A stretch of DNA of 53,442 nucleotides from Oscillospiraceae bacterium. Its GTDB lineage: Bacteria; Bacillota; Clostridia; Oscillospirales; Oscillospiraceae. Each line of letters opens with the position of its first letter. The stretch's first letter is position 1. A program made the translations under genes and the position numbers. The notes under the pieces were generated by a model that saw only the letters and a program-made list of their open reading frames with translations, had not been told where the DNA came from and did not search any database. The stretch spans positions 1 through 53,442 of the forward strand of contig JAJPYE010000025.1 in assembly GCA_021205095.1 (NCBI GenBank), given 5' to 3'. This document shows, one piece after another, positions 32,682 to 41,424 of the stretch.

Positions 32682-33891
32682 GGTTTTGGGCGTCCACCAT
32701 GGCCTGCACCTGGATGGGAAGACCATAGAGGTTAATGAAGCCCTGGGCGTCGGCCTGGTTGTAATCGGACTCGCCGAAGGTAGCGATCTTCTCGGAATAC
32801 AGGCTGTAGGGGCTGGTGACGCCGGCGTTTATCATATTGCCTTTGTAGAGCTTCAGCCGCACAGTGCCGGTGACTTTCTCCTGGGTCTTGTCCACAAAGG
32901 CGGAAAGAGCCTCCCGCAGGGGGGTGAACCACTGGCCGTTATACACAAGCTCCGCGAAGGTGATGGACAGCTTCTGCTTCTCGTGGGCGGTCATTTTGTC
33001 CAGGCAGATGCTCTCCAGGACGCTGTGGGCCTTGTACAAAATCGCGCCGCCCGGCGTTTCGTAAACGCCCCGGCACTTCATGCCGACCAGCCGGTTCTCC
33101 ACGATGTCCAGCAGGCCGATGCCGTTGGCGCCGCCGATGGCGTTGAGCTGATAGATGATGTTTTTGGCGCTCATTTTTACGCCGTCCAGAGCCACGGGAA
33201 CGCCCTTTTCGAAGTCGATGGTCACATAGGTGGGCTTATCCGGAGCCTGGATGGGGGAGACGCCCATTTCCAAAAAGCCCTCCTTCTCATACTGGGGCTC
33301 GTTGGCGGGATCCTCCAGGTCGAGGCCCTCATGGGACAGGTGCCAGAGGTTCTTGTCCTTGGAATAGTTGGTCTCCCGGCTGATGCGCAGGGGAATGTGA
33401 TGGGCCTCGGCGTAGTCGATTTCCTCGTCACGGCTCTTGATGTCCCACTCCCGCCAGGGGGCGATGATCTTCATGTTGGGAGCGAAGTGCTTGATGGCCA
33501 GTTCAAAACGTACCTGGTCGTTGCCCTTGCCGGTGCAGCCGTGGGCGATGGCGTCCGCGCCCTCCTTGAGGGCAACCTCCACCAGAGCCTTGCCGATGCA
33601 GGGCCGGGCGTGGCTGGTACCAAGGAGGTATTCCTCGTAAATGGCCCCGGCCTTCATGGTGGGGATGATGTAATTATCCACATAGTCGTCCGTCAGATCC
33701 AGCACATACAGCTTGGAAGCGCCGGTCTTGATGGCTTTTTCCTCCAGGCCCTCCAGTTCGTCGCCCTGGCCCACGTTCGCGGCTACGGCAATGACCTCGC
33801 AGTTATTATAATGCTCCTTCAGCCAGGGGATGATGATGGATGTATCCAGGCCGCCGGAATAGGCAAGAACTACTTTCTTGATGTCAGACAT
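32674..33891 (-). CDS. argG: Argininosuccinate synthase
   Basis: 405 residues. The ATG at 33891 is preceded by GGAGG. It joins citrulline and aspartate using ATP. The N-type ATP pyrophosphatase loop AYSGGLDTS (about residues 9-17) is clear, as is the conserved [13 protein letters not shown] segment. Upstream TGAATATTTTCA-type sequences suggest ArgR control. Confidence 0.97.
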   Translation of the reverse strand: MSDIKKVVLAYSGGLDTSIIIPWLKEHYNNCEVIAVAANVGQGDELEGLEEKAIKTGASKLYVLDLTDDYVDNYIIPTMKAGAIYEEYLLGTSHARPCIGKALVEVALKEGADAIAHGCTGKGNDQVRFELAIKHFAPNMKIIAPWREWDIKSRDEEIDYAEAHHIPLRISRETNYSKDKNLWHLSHEGLDLEDPANEPQYEKEGFLEMGVSPIQAPDKPTYVTIDFEKGVPVALDGVKMSAKNIIYQLNAIGGANGIGLLDIVENRLVGMKCRGVYETPGGAILYKAHSVLESICLDKMTAHEKQKLSITFAELVYNGQWFTPLREALSAFVDKTQEKVTGTVRLKLYKGNMINAGVTSPYSLYSEKIATFGESDYNQADAQGFINLYGLPIQVQAMVDAQNHE

Positions 33892-33926
33892 TGATTTGTT
33901 TCCTCCGTATTCAATAAAATTCAATA

Positions 33927-34010
33927 GAATATTTTCATCAACGAACGTATGGTACGCCTAAAGGCGATGAATATCAATAGTTTTATTCACGGAAATGATG
34001 AATATTTTCA
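33927..34010 (-). promoter_or_regulatory. argG promoter with ArgR-like boxes
   Basis: On the minus strand, TTGATA (33972-33977) and TACCAT (33949-33954) have a 17-base spacer. Half-palindromes resembling ARG boxes occur at 33999-34010 (TGAATATTTTCA), 33966-33978 and 33927-33939, flanking or overlapping the promoter. No argR gene is seen here. Confidence 0.5.
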
Positions 34011-34013
34011 AAA

Positions 34014-35423
34014 TTATTTATTTAACATCATTTCCGCTGCCGCCAGACGGCCCCCGGCAAGAGAGAAGCCAAAGGCATGGCCGGAAAGGGTGACGCTGTA
34101 GTCCCCGGAGTCCACGCCGGAAATGTCAATCCCTGCGGCATAAAGACCGGGGATGGGCTGGCCGGACGGCTGGATGACCTGCATACGCTCATTCACGGCA
34201 ATGCCCCCGTGGGTGGTTATCATGTCCATGCCTGCCCGAACAGCGTAATAGGGGGCCTTGTCTATGGGCTTTAAGTACCGTCTGTCCTTAGCAAACAGTC
34301 CGTCGTGGCCCTGGGCGCAGGCGGCGTTATAATCCGTAACCTCCTGGGTCAGTGTTTGCGGGTCGATTCCGGCGGCCTGGGCCAGATCTTCCAGGCTGTC
34401 TCCCTGAAAAATGCTCCCGGCGGCAAGCTCCTTTTCCAGCGCCGTATATAGCTCGGTCATGCCGTTTTCCGTGATAGCGGGGTCTGCCATCATGGGAGGC
34501 AGGCCCTCATAGGCCCGGCGGAGAGATTCGCTGTCCAGAATGGCCCAGCACATTTTCCCCGGCTGGCGGGCCACGGCGTTTTGGCCCAGAATGAAGTTCT
34601 GGCAGATGCACTCATCGCAGAAGCGGCGACCCAGGGCATTGACCCACAGGCTGTCCTCCCGGCGTATCAGGCCGGTAATCTCACCCCGACCCTTGAATAC
34701 CGGGGCGCAGCCCTCGATGGCGATGTCCTTCACGATAGAGGCCCCGGCTCCTTCCGCAAGGGTCAGGCCGTCCCCGGCCATGCGGATGCCCTTTAAATGC
34801 ATATAAGCCTCCGGCTCACAGCCGGGAATCATGGCCCGCATTTTGTCCGGGTCTCCGGCAAAGCCCCCGGTGGCGATGAGTACGCCGTCGGCCTGGAACG
34901 CGACGCGATTACCGTCTATCTCTGCTTCCGCACCTGTGATGGCGCCGTTTTCCATGGTCAGGGAAAGGCACCGGGCGTTCAGACGGATGTCCACCTTCAA
35001 GGTGGCGCATTGGGTTTTCAGCACCTCCATGACCCGCGCCCCGGTGGGCGCGGGGTAAGCCATGTGGAACACCTCCGGCGACTGGTTCGGCATATGGTGA
35101 AGCACTCGCGTAAAAGGGACGCCCATGTCCGCCAGCCAGTCCACAGTAGGGCCGGAGGCGTCTATCAGCGCCCTGGTCAGTCGTCCGTCCGCCTTCCAGT
35201 GGGAAAACTCCATGGCCTCCCGGAACAAAACATCCGGGTCGGCGTCGATATTATTCCGCTTTTGCAGGCGGCTGCCCGCGCCGAACACACCCTCGGCATA
35301 GCGTCCATTGCCCCCGGCGGAGCTGCGCTTTTCCAGCACCGTCACCCCGGCCCCGGCTTGGGCCGCCGCCACGGCGCAGGCGAGGCCCGCTGCACCACCG
35401 CCGATGATAAGAATTTGTTTCAA
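34014..35423 (-). CDS. FAD-dependent reductase/dehydrogenase of the fumarate reductase flavoprotein family
   Basis: 469 residues starting at TTG, with AGGAGG eight bases upstream. The N-terminal dinucleotide-binding motif IIGGGAAGLACAVAAAQAG holds FAD. The capping domain is in the middle and the C-terminal end (GLYAAGIDISGVDSGDYSVT) closes the FAD site. No signal peptide and no FMN or heme domain are present, so it is cytosolic and uses reduced flavin from another source. The gene lies 24 bases after an MFS permease in one operon. Gut Clostridia often use such enzymes on unsaturated carboxylates, steroids or plant compounds; the substrate is not evident. Confidence 0.85.
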   Translation of the reverse strand: MKQILIIGGGAAGLACAVAAAQAGAGVTVLEKRSSAGGNGRYAEGVFGAGSRLQKRNNIDADPDVLFREAMEFSHWKADGRLTRALIDASGPTVDWLADMGVPFTRVLHHMPNQSPEVFHMAYPAPTGARVMEVLKTQCATLKVDIRLNARCLSLTMENGAITGAEAEIDGNRVAFQADGVLIATGGFAGDPDKMRAMIPGCEPEAYMHLKGIRMAGDGLTLAEGAGASIVKDIAIEGCAPVFKGRGEITGLIRREDSLWVNALGRRFCDECICQNFILGQNAVARQPGKMCWAILDSESLRRAYEGLPPMMADPAITENGMTELYTALEKELAAGSIFQGDSLEDLAQAAGIDPQTLTQEVTDYNAACAQGHDGLFAKDRRYLKPIDKAPYYAVRAGMDMITTHGGIAVNERMQVIQPSGQPIPGLYAAGIDISGVDSGDYSVTLSGHAFGFSLAGGRLAAAEMMLNK

Positions 35424-35447
35424 GGAAATGACCTCCTAATATTAATT

Positions 35448-36668
35448 TTAATTGGAAATTGCGTCCGTCTTATCTTTTTTCATGCCCAGCAAAAGAACTG
35501 CCGCGCCCGCGATGGTGCAGGCGGCTGCCACGGCCAGCGCAATCTTCAGGCCCGCGCCGTCGATAAGGAAGCCGCCCACGGCGGAGACGCAGATGTTGCC
35601 AATGGTTATCATGGCTGTAAGAAGGGACTGGGATTTGTTCATGTCCTTCAGATCCATATGTTCCCCCACATAGCGCACGGAGGCGGGGATGAACAGGGGA
35701 TAGGACAGGGCCTGGAAAAAGGTAGCACCATACAGCCCCAGCATGGAACCGGCGGCGAATATCAGCGTATTTTTCACCGCGAAAAATACGCCGGCAAATT
35801 TCAGCATTCCGGTGCAGGAATACTTCCGTCGCAGCCGGTCAAACATCCACATTCCCGGAAGCTCCAGCACCGCAATATAGGCATTTAAAACGCCCATGTC
35901 AGCGCTGTTTCCGCCTACGCCGTTTACGATTTGGATGGTGAAATTCAAAAAGAAGGAGTGGCCGAAAAATATCAGCGCCATCCCGCCCAGTAGAAACAGA
36001 AAGCTGCGGTACCGCTTGGCATAGGCCGCAAGGCCCCGCTTTTCTCCGTCACTCTCCGTCCACTTGGGCTTCTGGGGCGGCGCGGGAGGGATTCCGGCCC
36101 GGCAGAACAGAAGCATTAAAAACAGAAACAGGGCTGCCACGATAAGCCCCGCCGCCGGGATGGACAGGATACCCACCCGAACTGTCAGCAGGCCCATGAC
36201 GGCGGACAGCGCCGCATAGGACGCGGAGCCAACGCCCCGGCACAGGCCGAAGGGGATTTCCGTCCCGAACCGCTCCAGATAAAAGGTGAAGGCGTTTACC
36301 AACGGTTGAATGGAGACCACCAGCGCTATCAGCACGGTGAATGTCGCTGTCAGAAAAAAGCCCTTCTCCGGCGAATGCATCAGAACCAGCAGGGTCAGGG
36401 CAATTCCGGCGGCTTCCACCGTCATGACCGCCACCGGGGCGCGGCCCGCCCGGTCGGCCAGCGGCGCGGCGGCGGATTGCAGCAGCAGACCCAGCACATA
36501 ACCCGCCGCGATGATTGCGCCAATCTGGCTGCTGGAATAGCTCTTATCCAGTAAAAATACGCCTGCGTAGCTCACCGCCACGCAGTACAGCATCCAATAC
36601 GCTCCATTCAGCGCCCCGTAAGCCACGCTGCGGGACTTTCCGCCCTGAAGCACTCTCTCCTTGGACAT
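35448..36668 (-). CDS. MFS transporter
   Basis: 406 residues with GGGAGG before the ATG. About twelve hydrophobic segments and the loop PLADRAGRAPVAV (about 70-82), matching the MFS signature between helices 2 and 3. The pattern resembles the MFS_1-like/nucleoside-H+ symporter group. It is cotranscribed with the flavoprotein gene that follows, so I infer it imports that enzyme's substrate or exports its product. Confidence 0.85.
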   Translation of the reverse strand: MSKERVLQGGKSRSVAYGALNGAYWMLYCVAVSYAGVFLLDKSYSSSQIGAIIAAGYVLGLLLQSAAAPLADRAGRAPVAVMTVEAAGIALTLLVLMHSPEKGFFLTATFTVLIALVVSIQPLVNAFTFYLERFGTEIPFGLCRGVGSASYAALSAVMGLLTVRVGILSIPAAGLIVAALFLFLMLLFCRAGIPPAPPQKPKWTESDGEKRGLAAYAKRYRSFLFLLGGMALIFFGHSFFLNFTIQIVNGVGGNSADMGVLNAYIAVLELPGMWMFDRLRRKYSCTGMLKFAGVFFAVKNTLIFAAGSMLGLYGATFFQALSYPLFIPASVRYVGEHMDLKDMNKSQSLLTAMITIGNICVSAVGGFLIDGAGLKIALAVAAACTIAGAAVLLLGMKKDKTDAISN

Positions 36669-36724
36669 TGTCGGCCTCCCAATATAAATTACACGAATTC
36701 TAAAAAAAGGCGACGCTTCAGCGA

Positions 36725-37354
36725 TTATTTGGTTCCAAAGATTCTGTCTCCCGCGTCGCCGAGGCCGGGGACGATGTAGCCATGCTCGTTCAGGTGGTCG
36801 TCCAGAGCGGCGACAAAGATGTCCACGTCCGGGTGGGCGGCCTGCATAGCCTCCACGCCCTCCGGCGCGCCGATGATGGACATGAGCTTGATGTTCTTCA
36901 CACCCACCTCCTTCAAAAACGTGGCCGCCGCCGAAGCGCTGCCGCCGGTCGCCAGCATGGGGTCAACGATGATAACGTCCCGCTCCGCGATGTCGGGAGG
37001 CATTTTGAAGTAATACTTCACCGGCTCCAGCGTCTCCGGATCGCGGAACAGGCCGATGTGGCCAACCTTGACGTTTGGCATCATGGCCACCATGCCGTCT
37101 ACCATGCCGAGACCGGCCCGCAGAATCGGCACCACGGCCAGCTTTTTTCCCGCAATACGGTGGCAGGTCGCCACGTCCACGGGGGTCTGTACCTGAACCT
37201 CCTCCAGGGGCAGGTCGCGGGTAGCCTCATAGCACATAAGCTGGGCAATCTCGCTCACAAGCTCGCGAAACTCCTTGACGCTGGTCTTCTCATCCCGCAG
37301 GATGGACAGCTTGTGCTGAATGAGAGGGTGGTCAAAAACCATTACGTTGCTCAT
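36725..37354 (-). CDS. upp: Uracil phosphoribosyltransferase
   Basis: 209 residues, the usual length, with AAAGGAGCG before the ATG. It makes UMP from uracil and PRPP. The PRPP-binding motif [11 protein letters not shown] and the uracil-binding C-terminus ([16 protein letters not shown]) are present. It lies between the lipoprotein and the MFS gene; a short GC hairpin plus T-run at about 36700-36722 may end its transcript. Confidence 0.97.
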   Translation of the reverse strand: MSNVMVFDHPLIQHKLSILRDEKTSVKEFRELVSEIAQLMCYEATRDLPLEEVQVQTPVDVATCHRIAGKKLAVVPILRAGLGMVDGMVAMMPNVKVGHIGLFRDPETLEPVKYYFKMPPDIAERDVIIVDPMLATGGSASAAATFLKEVGVKNIKLMSIIGAPEGVEAMQAAHPDVDIFVAALDDHLNEHGYIVPGLGDAGDRIFGTK

Positions 37355-37396
37355 ATCTTTTCGCTCCTTTTATTTATATATGGTAATGCCGTCTTT

Positions 37397-38839
37397 TTAT
37401 TGCAGATACAGCCAAATTCCCGCTTCAATGGTCAGGTAGATCATGCAGGTATAGTCCCCCACGGAAACGCCCATGGTGTAATCCGTCCAGCCGACTTGGC
37501 CCAGAAGCGGCGCAATTTCCTCCGCCGTGAAACCGAATACCTCGCTTTGCAGCATGGCGTCCTTCGCCGCATACCATACGCCGGTACCGATACTGTTTTC
37601 CTGCTCGCTGATGCGGATGTCCGTGGGCCGCCCGGCCTCTGAATCCCAGTAAAGGGTTAAGGTCAGGGTATCGCTGTCAAAGCTGGTGTAATATATCCCG
37701 TCCGTGTCGTCCAGAATATTCACGCCGTCCGCTGCAAAGGTGGTGCCAGCCGCCGCGTCAATCTCCTCTACAAAGGCGATCATGTCCGCCGAGGCGTCGG
37801 AGACCTCCCGCTCGTAGCCCTCCGGCGGTTCGCGCTCCTCCCAGTCCTGGCCCCCGGTTTCGAGATAATGACGCAGATTCGTGTAATCCGTCACGGTTTC
37901 CGTCACATCGTATCCATCCCAGTCGGTGTATTCTATGTCGAAATAGCACAGCGCCCGCTCGCCCACGGAATCGTAAAACGCCTCTGCGCTGGAGGTATCA
38001 CTGCTTTCCAGCACGTCATACAGGGAGAGGGTCTGAATTTGCAGCGGCTCTGCAATGCTCAGCAGTTCGTTCATCTCCGTCTGCGATCTGTTCCAGTATG
38101 GAACGGTCGCATACTCATAGGTAAAGGTGTCATGGCCACCCAGCTTGGCCACCAGAGTATAGGTCGGTCCATAGGTGGCCTGATTTTCCGAGTACATATG
38201 CCCAAAAAGATAGTAGTCGTCTCCCACCTTTTCCAGGCCGATGGAGATATTACCCCAGCCGTCGGTCGGCAAGACCATATACTGGTCAAAACTGCTTTGG
38301 GAGATCTCCCCGTCCTTTGAATCATAATAGAGGACGTGGATAATAAAGGCCCGCTCATACACTTCGTCGTCGATGTCAACGCCAGTCTCCGTATCATACA
38401 GCCAGGGGGCAAAATAGGTGTCCAGCCGCATACAGTTCGCCAGGTACAGCACGATCATTTCCAAACTTCCGTCTCCGTCATAATCGTGGATCTCCGCGCC
38501 GATGATGCCGGTCTCTCCCTGTACCCAAAGCGGCTCTTCAAAGAGCTTTCCGGCACCCAGCGAAATCGCCACCGGGTCTGTTGTTGCCAGGTTGTATTTG
38601 GTCAGAATGTCACTCTGGATATAGGTGTAGTAGTCTGCCGCGGTGGGGAAATCCTCTTCCGGCTCTGCGGTTTCTTCCGTTTCCGGCTCTGTCGCTTCCT
38701 CCGCCGTCTCAGCCGCGTCCTCGACCGTCACGGCTTCGTCGTCGGCTGCATCCTCCTCGTCCTCCGTCTGCACGCAGCCGCCGCAAACGAGCAGCGCTAC
38801 CGCCAAAAGCAGCGCCAGCAGCTTCTTTGTGAGCTTCAT
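37397..38839 (-). CDS. Lipoprotein of unknown function
   Basis: 480 residues with a signal peptide ending at Cys22 (VCGGC), then a very acidic Glu/Asp/Ala-rich linker (about 25-62). The folded part contains an EF-hand-like stretch (HDYDGDGSLEMIV) of the type that often binds calcium, and many aromatic residues. I know no named family for the rest. It lies 25 bases after tsaB and is likely part of that operon, although a cell-surface protein has no obvious link to tRNA modification. Confidence 0.75.
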   Translation of the reverse strand: MKLTKKLLALLLAVALLVCGGCVQTEDEEDAADDEAVTVEDAAETAEEATEPETEETAEPEEDFPTAADYYTYIQSDILTKYNLATTDPVAISLGAGKLFEEPLWVQGETGIIGAEIHDYDGDGSLEMIVLYLANCMRLDTYFAPWLYDTETGVDIDDEVYERAFIIHVLYYDSKDGEISQSSFDQYMVLPTDGWGNISIGLEKVGDDYYLFGHMYSENQATYGPTYTLVAKLGGHDTFTYEYATVPYWNRSQTEMNELLSIAEPLQIQTLSLYDVLESSDTSSAEAFYDSVGERALCYFDIEYTDWDGYDVTETVTDYTNLRHYLETGGQDWEEREPPEGYEREVSDASADMIAFVEEIDAAAGTTFAADGVNILDDTDGIYYTSFDSDTLTLTLYWDSEAGRPTDIRISEQENSIGTGVWYAAKDAMLQSEVFGFTAEEIAPLLGQVGWTDYTMGVSVGDYTCMIYLTIEAGIWLYLQ

Positions 38840-38864
38840 GTTTTCTCTCCTCTGAAATTGTTGT

Positions 38865-39572
38865 TTATTCCTTTGCCGGTTCCTTCATCTTTGCCTGACG
38901 CTCCCGCTCCGCCTGGCTCAGGCGCAGGTAGACAGGCAGCAGTTCCTCCGGCGGAACAGGGGCTTTGTCCCTGGCCGCAAGGCCCACGCCGCGGGCGCTT
39001 TGGATACGCAGCGGTTCCGGGGCCAGATGGAGGGCCAGATCCGGCTCTCCGCTGAGGATATTATAGCACAGAGCGGCTCCGTCTCCAAGCAGAATCCAGG
39101 GCTTGTGATATGCTTTTAGCTCGTTTTTCAGCTCCTCAACGGCAATGGCCCGATCGGGCGTCAGCCGCCGTGGACAGCCGTTTTCCACTGTGAACAGGGC
39201 GTTATACACCTGGCTGCGGCGGGCGTCCATGGCGCAGCAGAGCATGGCTCCCTCTCTGTCCGGCCCGCCCCAGGCCATCGCCTCCAGCGTGGAAACGCCA
39301 ATGGCGGGGATTTCCAGCGCCCAGCAAAGGCCCTTGGCCTCAGACAGGCCAATACGCAGGCCCGTGAAGGAACCTGGCCCCTGGGCTACGGCCACCGCGT
39401 CCAGGTCGGGCAGCGTCTTATCCAGGTTTTTCAGCAGCGCCTCCGCCATCGGCAGCAGGGTGCGGCTGTGGGTCAGCCCGGCGTTCGCCACGGACAGACC
39501 CAGCATGCCCCCGTCCTCGAATATGGCTGCGGAGGCGGCCTTGGCAGAGCTTTCCAGCGCCAGTATCAGCAT
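38865..39572 (-). CDS. tsaB: tRNA t6A biosynthesis protein TsaB
   Basis: 235 residues. It is the ASKHA-fold partner of TsaD in the threonylcarbamoyl transfer complex that modifies A37 of ANN-decoding tRNAs. The N-terminal LALESSAKAAS and the GPGSFTGLRIG motif near residue 65 identify it. The start overlaps the end of tsaE by 7 bases. The C-terminal extension ends in a charged tail. Confidence 0.94.
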   Translation of the reverse strand: MLILALESSAKAASAAIFEDGGMLGLSVANAGLTHSRTLLPMAEALLKNLDKTLPDLDAVAVAQGPGSFTGLRIGLSEAKGLCWALEIPAIGVSTLEAMAWGGPDREGAMLCCAMDARRSQVYNALFTVENGCPRRLTPDRAIAVEELKNELKAYHKPWILLGDGAALCYNILSGEPDLALHLAPEPLRIQSARGVGLAARDKAPVPPEELLPVYLRLSQAERERQAKMKEPAKE

Positions 39573-39991
39573 TTCTGCGGCCCCCCCTCAATCGAAATTT
39601 CCCGCTGTGTATCAGACAGCTTGGAAAAGCGTATCACATACTCGTCCCCCTCAAAGGCCCCGGAGACGTTCTCGCTCCACTCCACGGCGCACACGCCGTT
39701 TCGGCCCAGATAGTCCTCCCAGCCGATGTCATAAAGCTCCTCCGCGTCGGATAGGCGGTACATATCAAAATGGAACAGGCTCCGGGAGCCTATGTACTCG
39801 TTTACAATGGTGAAGGTAGGGCTTGTGACCGGCACGTCCAGGCCCATGCCCCTGGCCATGCCCCGGACAAAGGCGGTCTTGCCGCAACCCAAATCGCCGT
39901 ACAGCGCGGCCACAGAACCGTCCGTCACCGCCGCGCCGAACCGCTCTCCCAGCGCCTCTGTCTCCCGTTCAGAATTTGTTATATAGACCAT
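39566..39991 (-). CDS. tsaE: tRNA t6A biosynthesis ATPase TsaE
   Basis: 141 residues with Walker A GDLGCGKTAF and the conserved SPTFTIVNEY and FDMYRL motifs. It hydrolyses ATP to reset the TsaBD complex. It lies three bases after tsaD and overlaps tsaB, so the three genes are coupled. Confidence 0.95.
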   Translation of the reverse strand: MVYITNSERETEALGERFGAAVTDGSVAALYGDLGCGKTAFVRGMARGMGLDVPVTSPTFTIVNEYIGSRSLFHFDMYRLSDAEELYDIGWEDYLGRNGVCAVEWSENVSGAFEGDEYVIRFSKLSDTQREISIEGGPQKC

Positions 39992-39994
39992 ATC

Positions 39995-40996
39995 TCACAG
40001 CTCCATTGTGGCGTAGGCATTCAAGTCGCTGCCGGCCCGCGTCCCCGCCAGGTATTCATAATAGCCCTGGGCGCCGATCATGGCCCCGTTGTCTCCGCAG
40101 AGACGCATGGGCGGGGTATACAGGGCCTTGCCAGCTTCCTCGCACGCCGTCTGAAAATCCCGGCGTATGCGGGAATTGGCCGCCACGCCTCCGGCCACGG
40201 CGATATGCTGATAGCCCAGCATTTTGGCCGCCTCCATGGTGCGGTCCACCAGAGATTCTGACACAGCCCGGCAAAGGCTTGCTGCGAGGCCCGGCTTATC
40301 CAGCGGCTCCCCGGTCTGCTCGCAGTGGTGGACGATGTTCACGACGCTGGTTTTCAGGCCGGAAAAGCTCATGTCAAAGGGATTGTCCCCTACATAGGGC
40401 CGCGGCAGGTCATAGCGGTGATCGTCCCCGGTCTGGGAAAGGTCGTCGATGGGCTTGCCGCCGGGATAGCCCAGACCCATGACGCGGGCGGATTTATCGA
40501 AGCACTCTCCCGCCGCGTCGTCCCGCGTCCGGCCCAGAACCCGCATATCCGTATACCCCTGCACGTCCACCAGCATGGTGTTGCCCCCGGAGATGGCAAG
40601 ACATAAAAAGGGCGGCTCCAGCTCCGGGTAGGCGATATAGTTGGCTGCGATATGGCCCCGGATATGGTGGACGGGTATCAGCGGCACGTCCAGGGCCAGG
40701 GCTGCGCTTTTCGCGAAATTCACCCCCACCAGCACCGCGCCGATAAGGCCAGGGGCATAGGTGCAGGCCACTGCGTCGATGTTCCGGCGGGATACCCCCG
40801 CCTCCTTTAAGGCCCGGTCAGCCAATTGGACGATGACCTCCAAATGACTGCGGGCCGCAATCTCCGGCACCACGCCGCCGTATATTTTGTGCAGCGCCAC
40901 CTGGGAGAATATCTGGTCGGTCAGCACCCGCCGCCCGTCCTCCACCAGCGCCACCGCCGTCTCATCACAGGACGATTCCACGGATAAAATAAGCAT
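39995..40996 (-). CDS. tsaD: tRNA t6A threonylcarbamoyltransferase TsaD
   Basis: 333 residues, normal length. ESSCDETAVAL begins the ASKHA fold, and the metal-binding histidines are in PVHHIRGH. It transfers the threonylcarbamoyl group from its AMP carrier to tRNA with TsaB and TsaE. TsaC, which makes the carrier, is not in this window. Confidence 0.96.
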   Translation of the reverse strand: MLILSVESSCDETAVALVEDGRRVLTDQIFSQVALHKIYGGVVPEIAARSHLEVIVQLADRALKEAGVSRRNIDAVACTYAPGLIGAVLVGVNFAKSAALALDVPLIPVHHIRGHIAANYIAYPELEPPFLCLAISGGNTMLVDVQGYTDMRVLGRTRDDAAGECFDKSARVMGLGYPGGKPIDDLSQTGDDHRYDLPRPYVGDNPFDMSFSGLKTSVVNIVHHCEQTGEPLDKPGLAASLCRAVSESLVDRTMEAAKMLGYQHIAVAGGVAANSRIRRDFQTACEEAGKALYTPPMRLCGDNGAMIGAQGYYEYLAGTRAGSDLNAYATMEL

Positions 40997-40997
40997 A

Positions 40998-41420
40998 TCA
41001 CATCACCAACGTCATAATCATGGCGTCCTCTCTGGGTTTTTCATAGTAATTATTCCGGCGGCCCACTGGGGCGAAGCGGGCGTTTTCGTATAGGGCGATG
41101 GCCGCCTGGTTGGAGGCGCGCACCTCCAGGGTCAGGGTGGCCATGCCCTGCGCCCGGCAGCGGGCGATAACCGCGTCCAGCAGGGCCTTGCCTATCCCCT
41201 GGCGGCGGCTGGCCGGGGCCACGGCTATCTTATCCAGGCTCGCCTCGTCCAGCACCGTGGACAGTGCGGCATAGCCCAGCACCGCGTCTCCCTCCGCTGC
41301 CACGATGAATCGCTCCCGCAGGCGGGAAATCATATCCGGCGGCCAGGGAGCCTCGAAGCAAAGGGCCTCCAGGGCTGCAATCTGGCCAATATGCTCCGGC
41401 AGAGCGTTTATGATCTCCAT
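40998..41420 (-). CDS. rimI: Ribosomal-protein-alanine N-acetyltransferase RimI
   Basis: 140 residues of the GNAT family. The acetyl-CoA-binding loop is ASRRQGIGKALL (about 71-82) and the C-terminal YENARFAPVGRRNNYY matches RimI. The family acetylates the N-terminus of ribosomal protein S18. In Firmicutes it is frequently next to tsaB/tsaD, as here with a one-base gap. Confidence 0.92.
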   Translation of the reverse strand: MEIINALPEHIGQIAALEALCFEAPWPPDMISRLRERFIVAAEGDAVLGYAALSTVLDEASLDKIAVAPASRRQGIGKALLDAVIARCRAQGMATLTLEVRASNQAAIALYENARFAPVGRRNNYYEKPREDAMIMTLVM

Positions 41421-41424
41421 AGCG

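Noticed and set aside
32350-33894. 514-codon plus-strand frame opposite argG/argH
   Set aside because: Antisense shadow of two certain genes, caused by high GC content.
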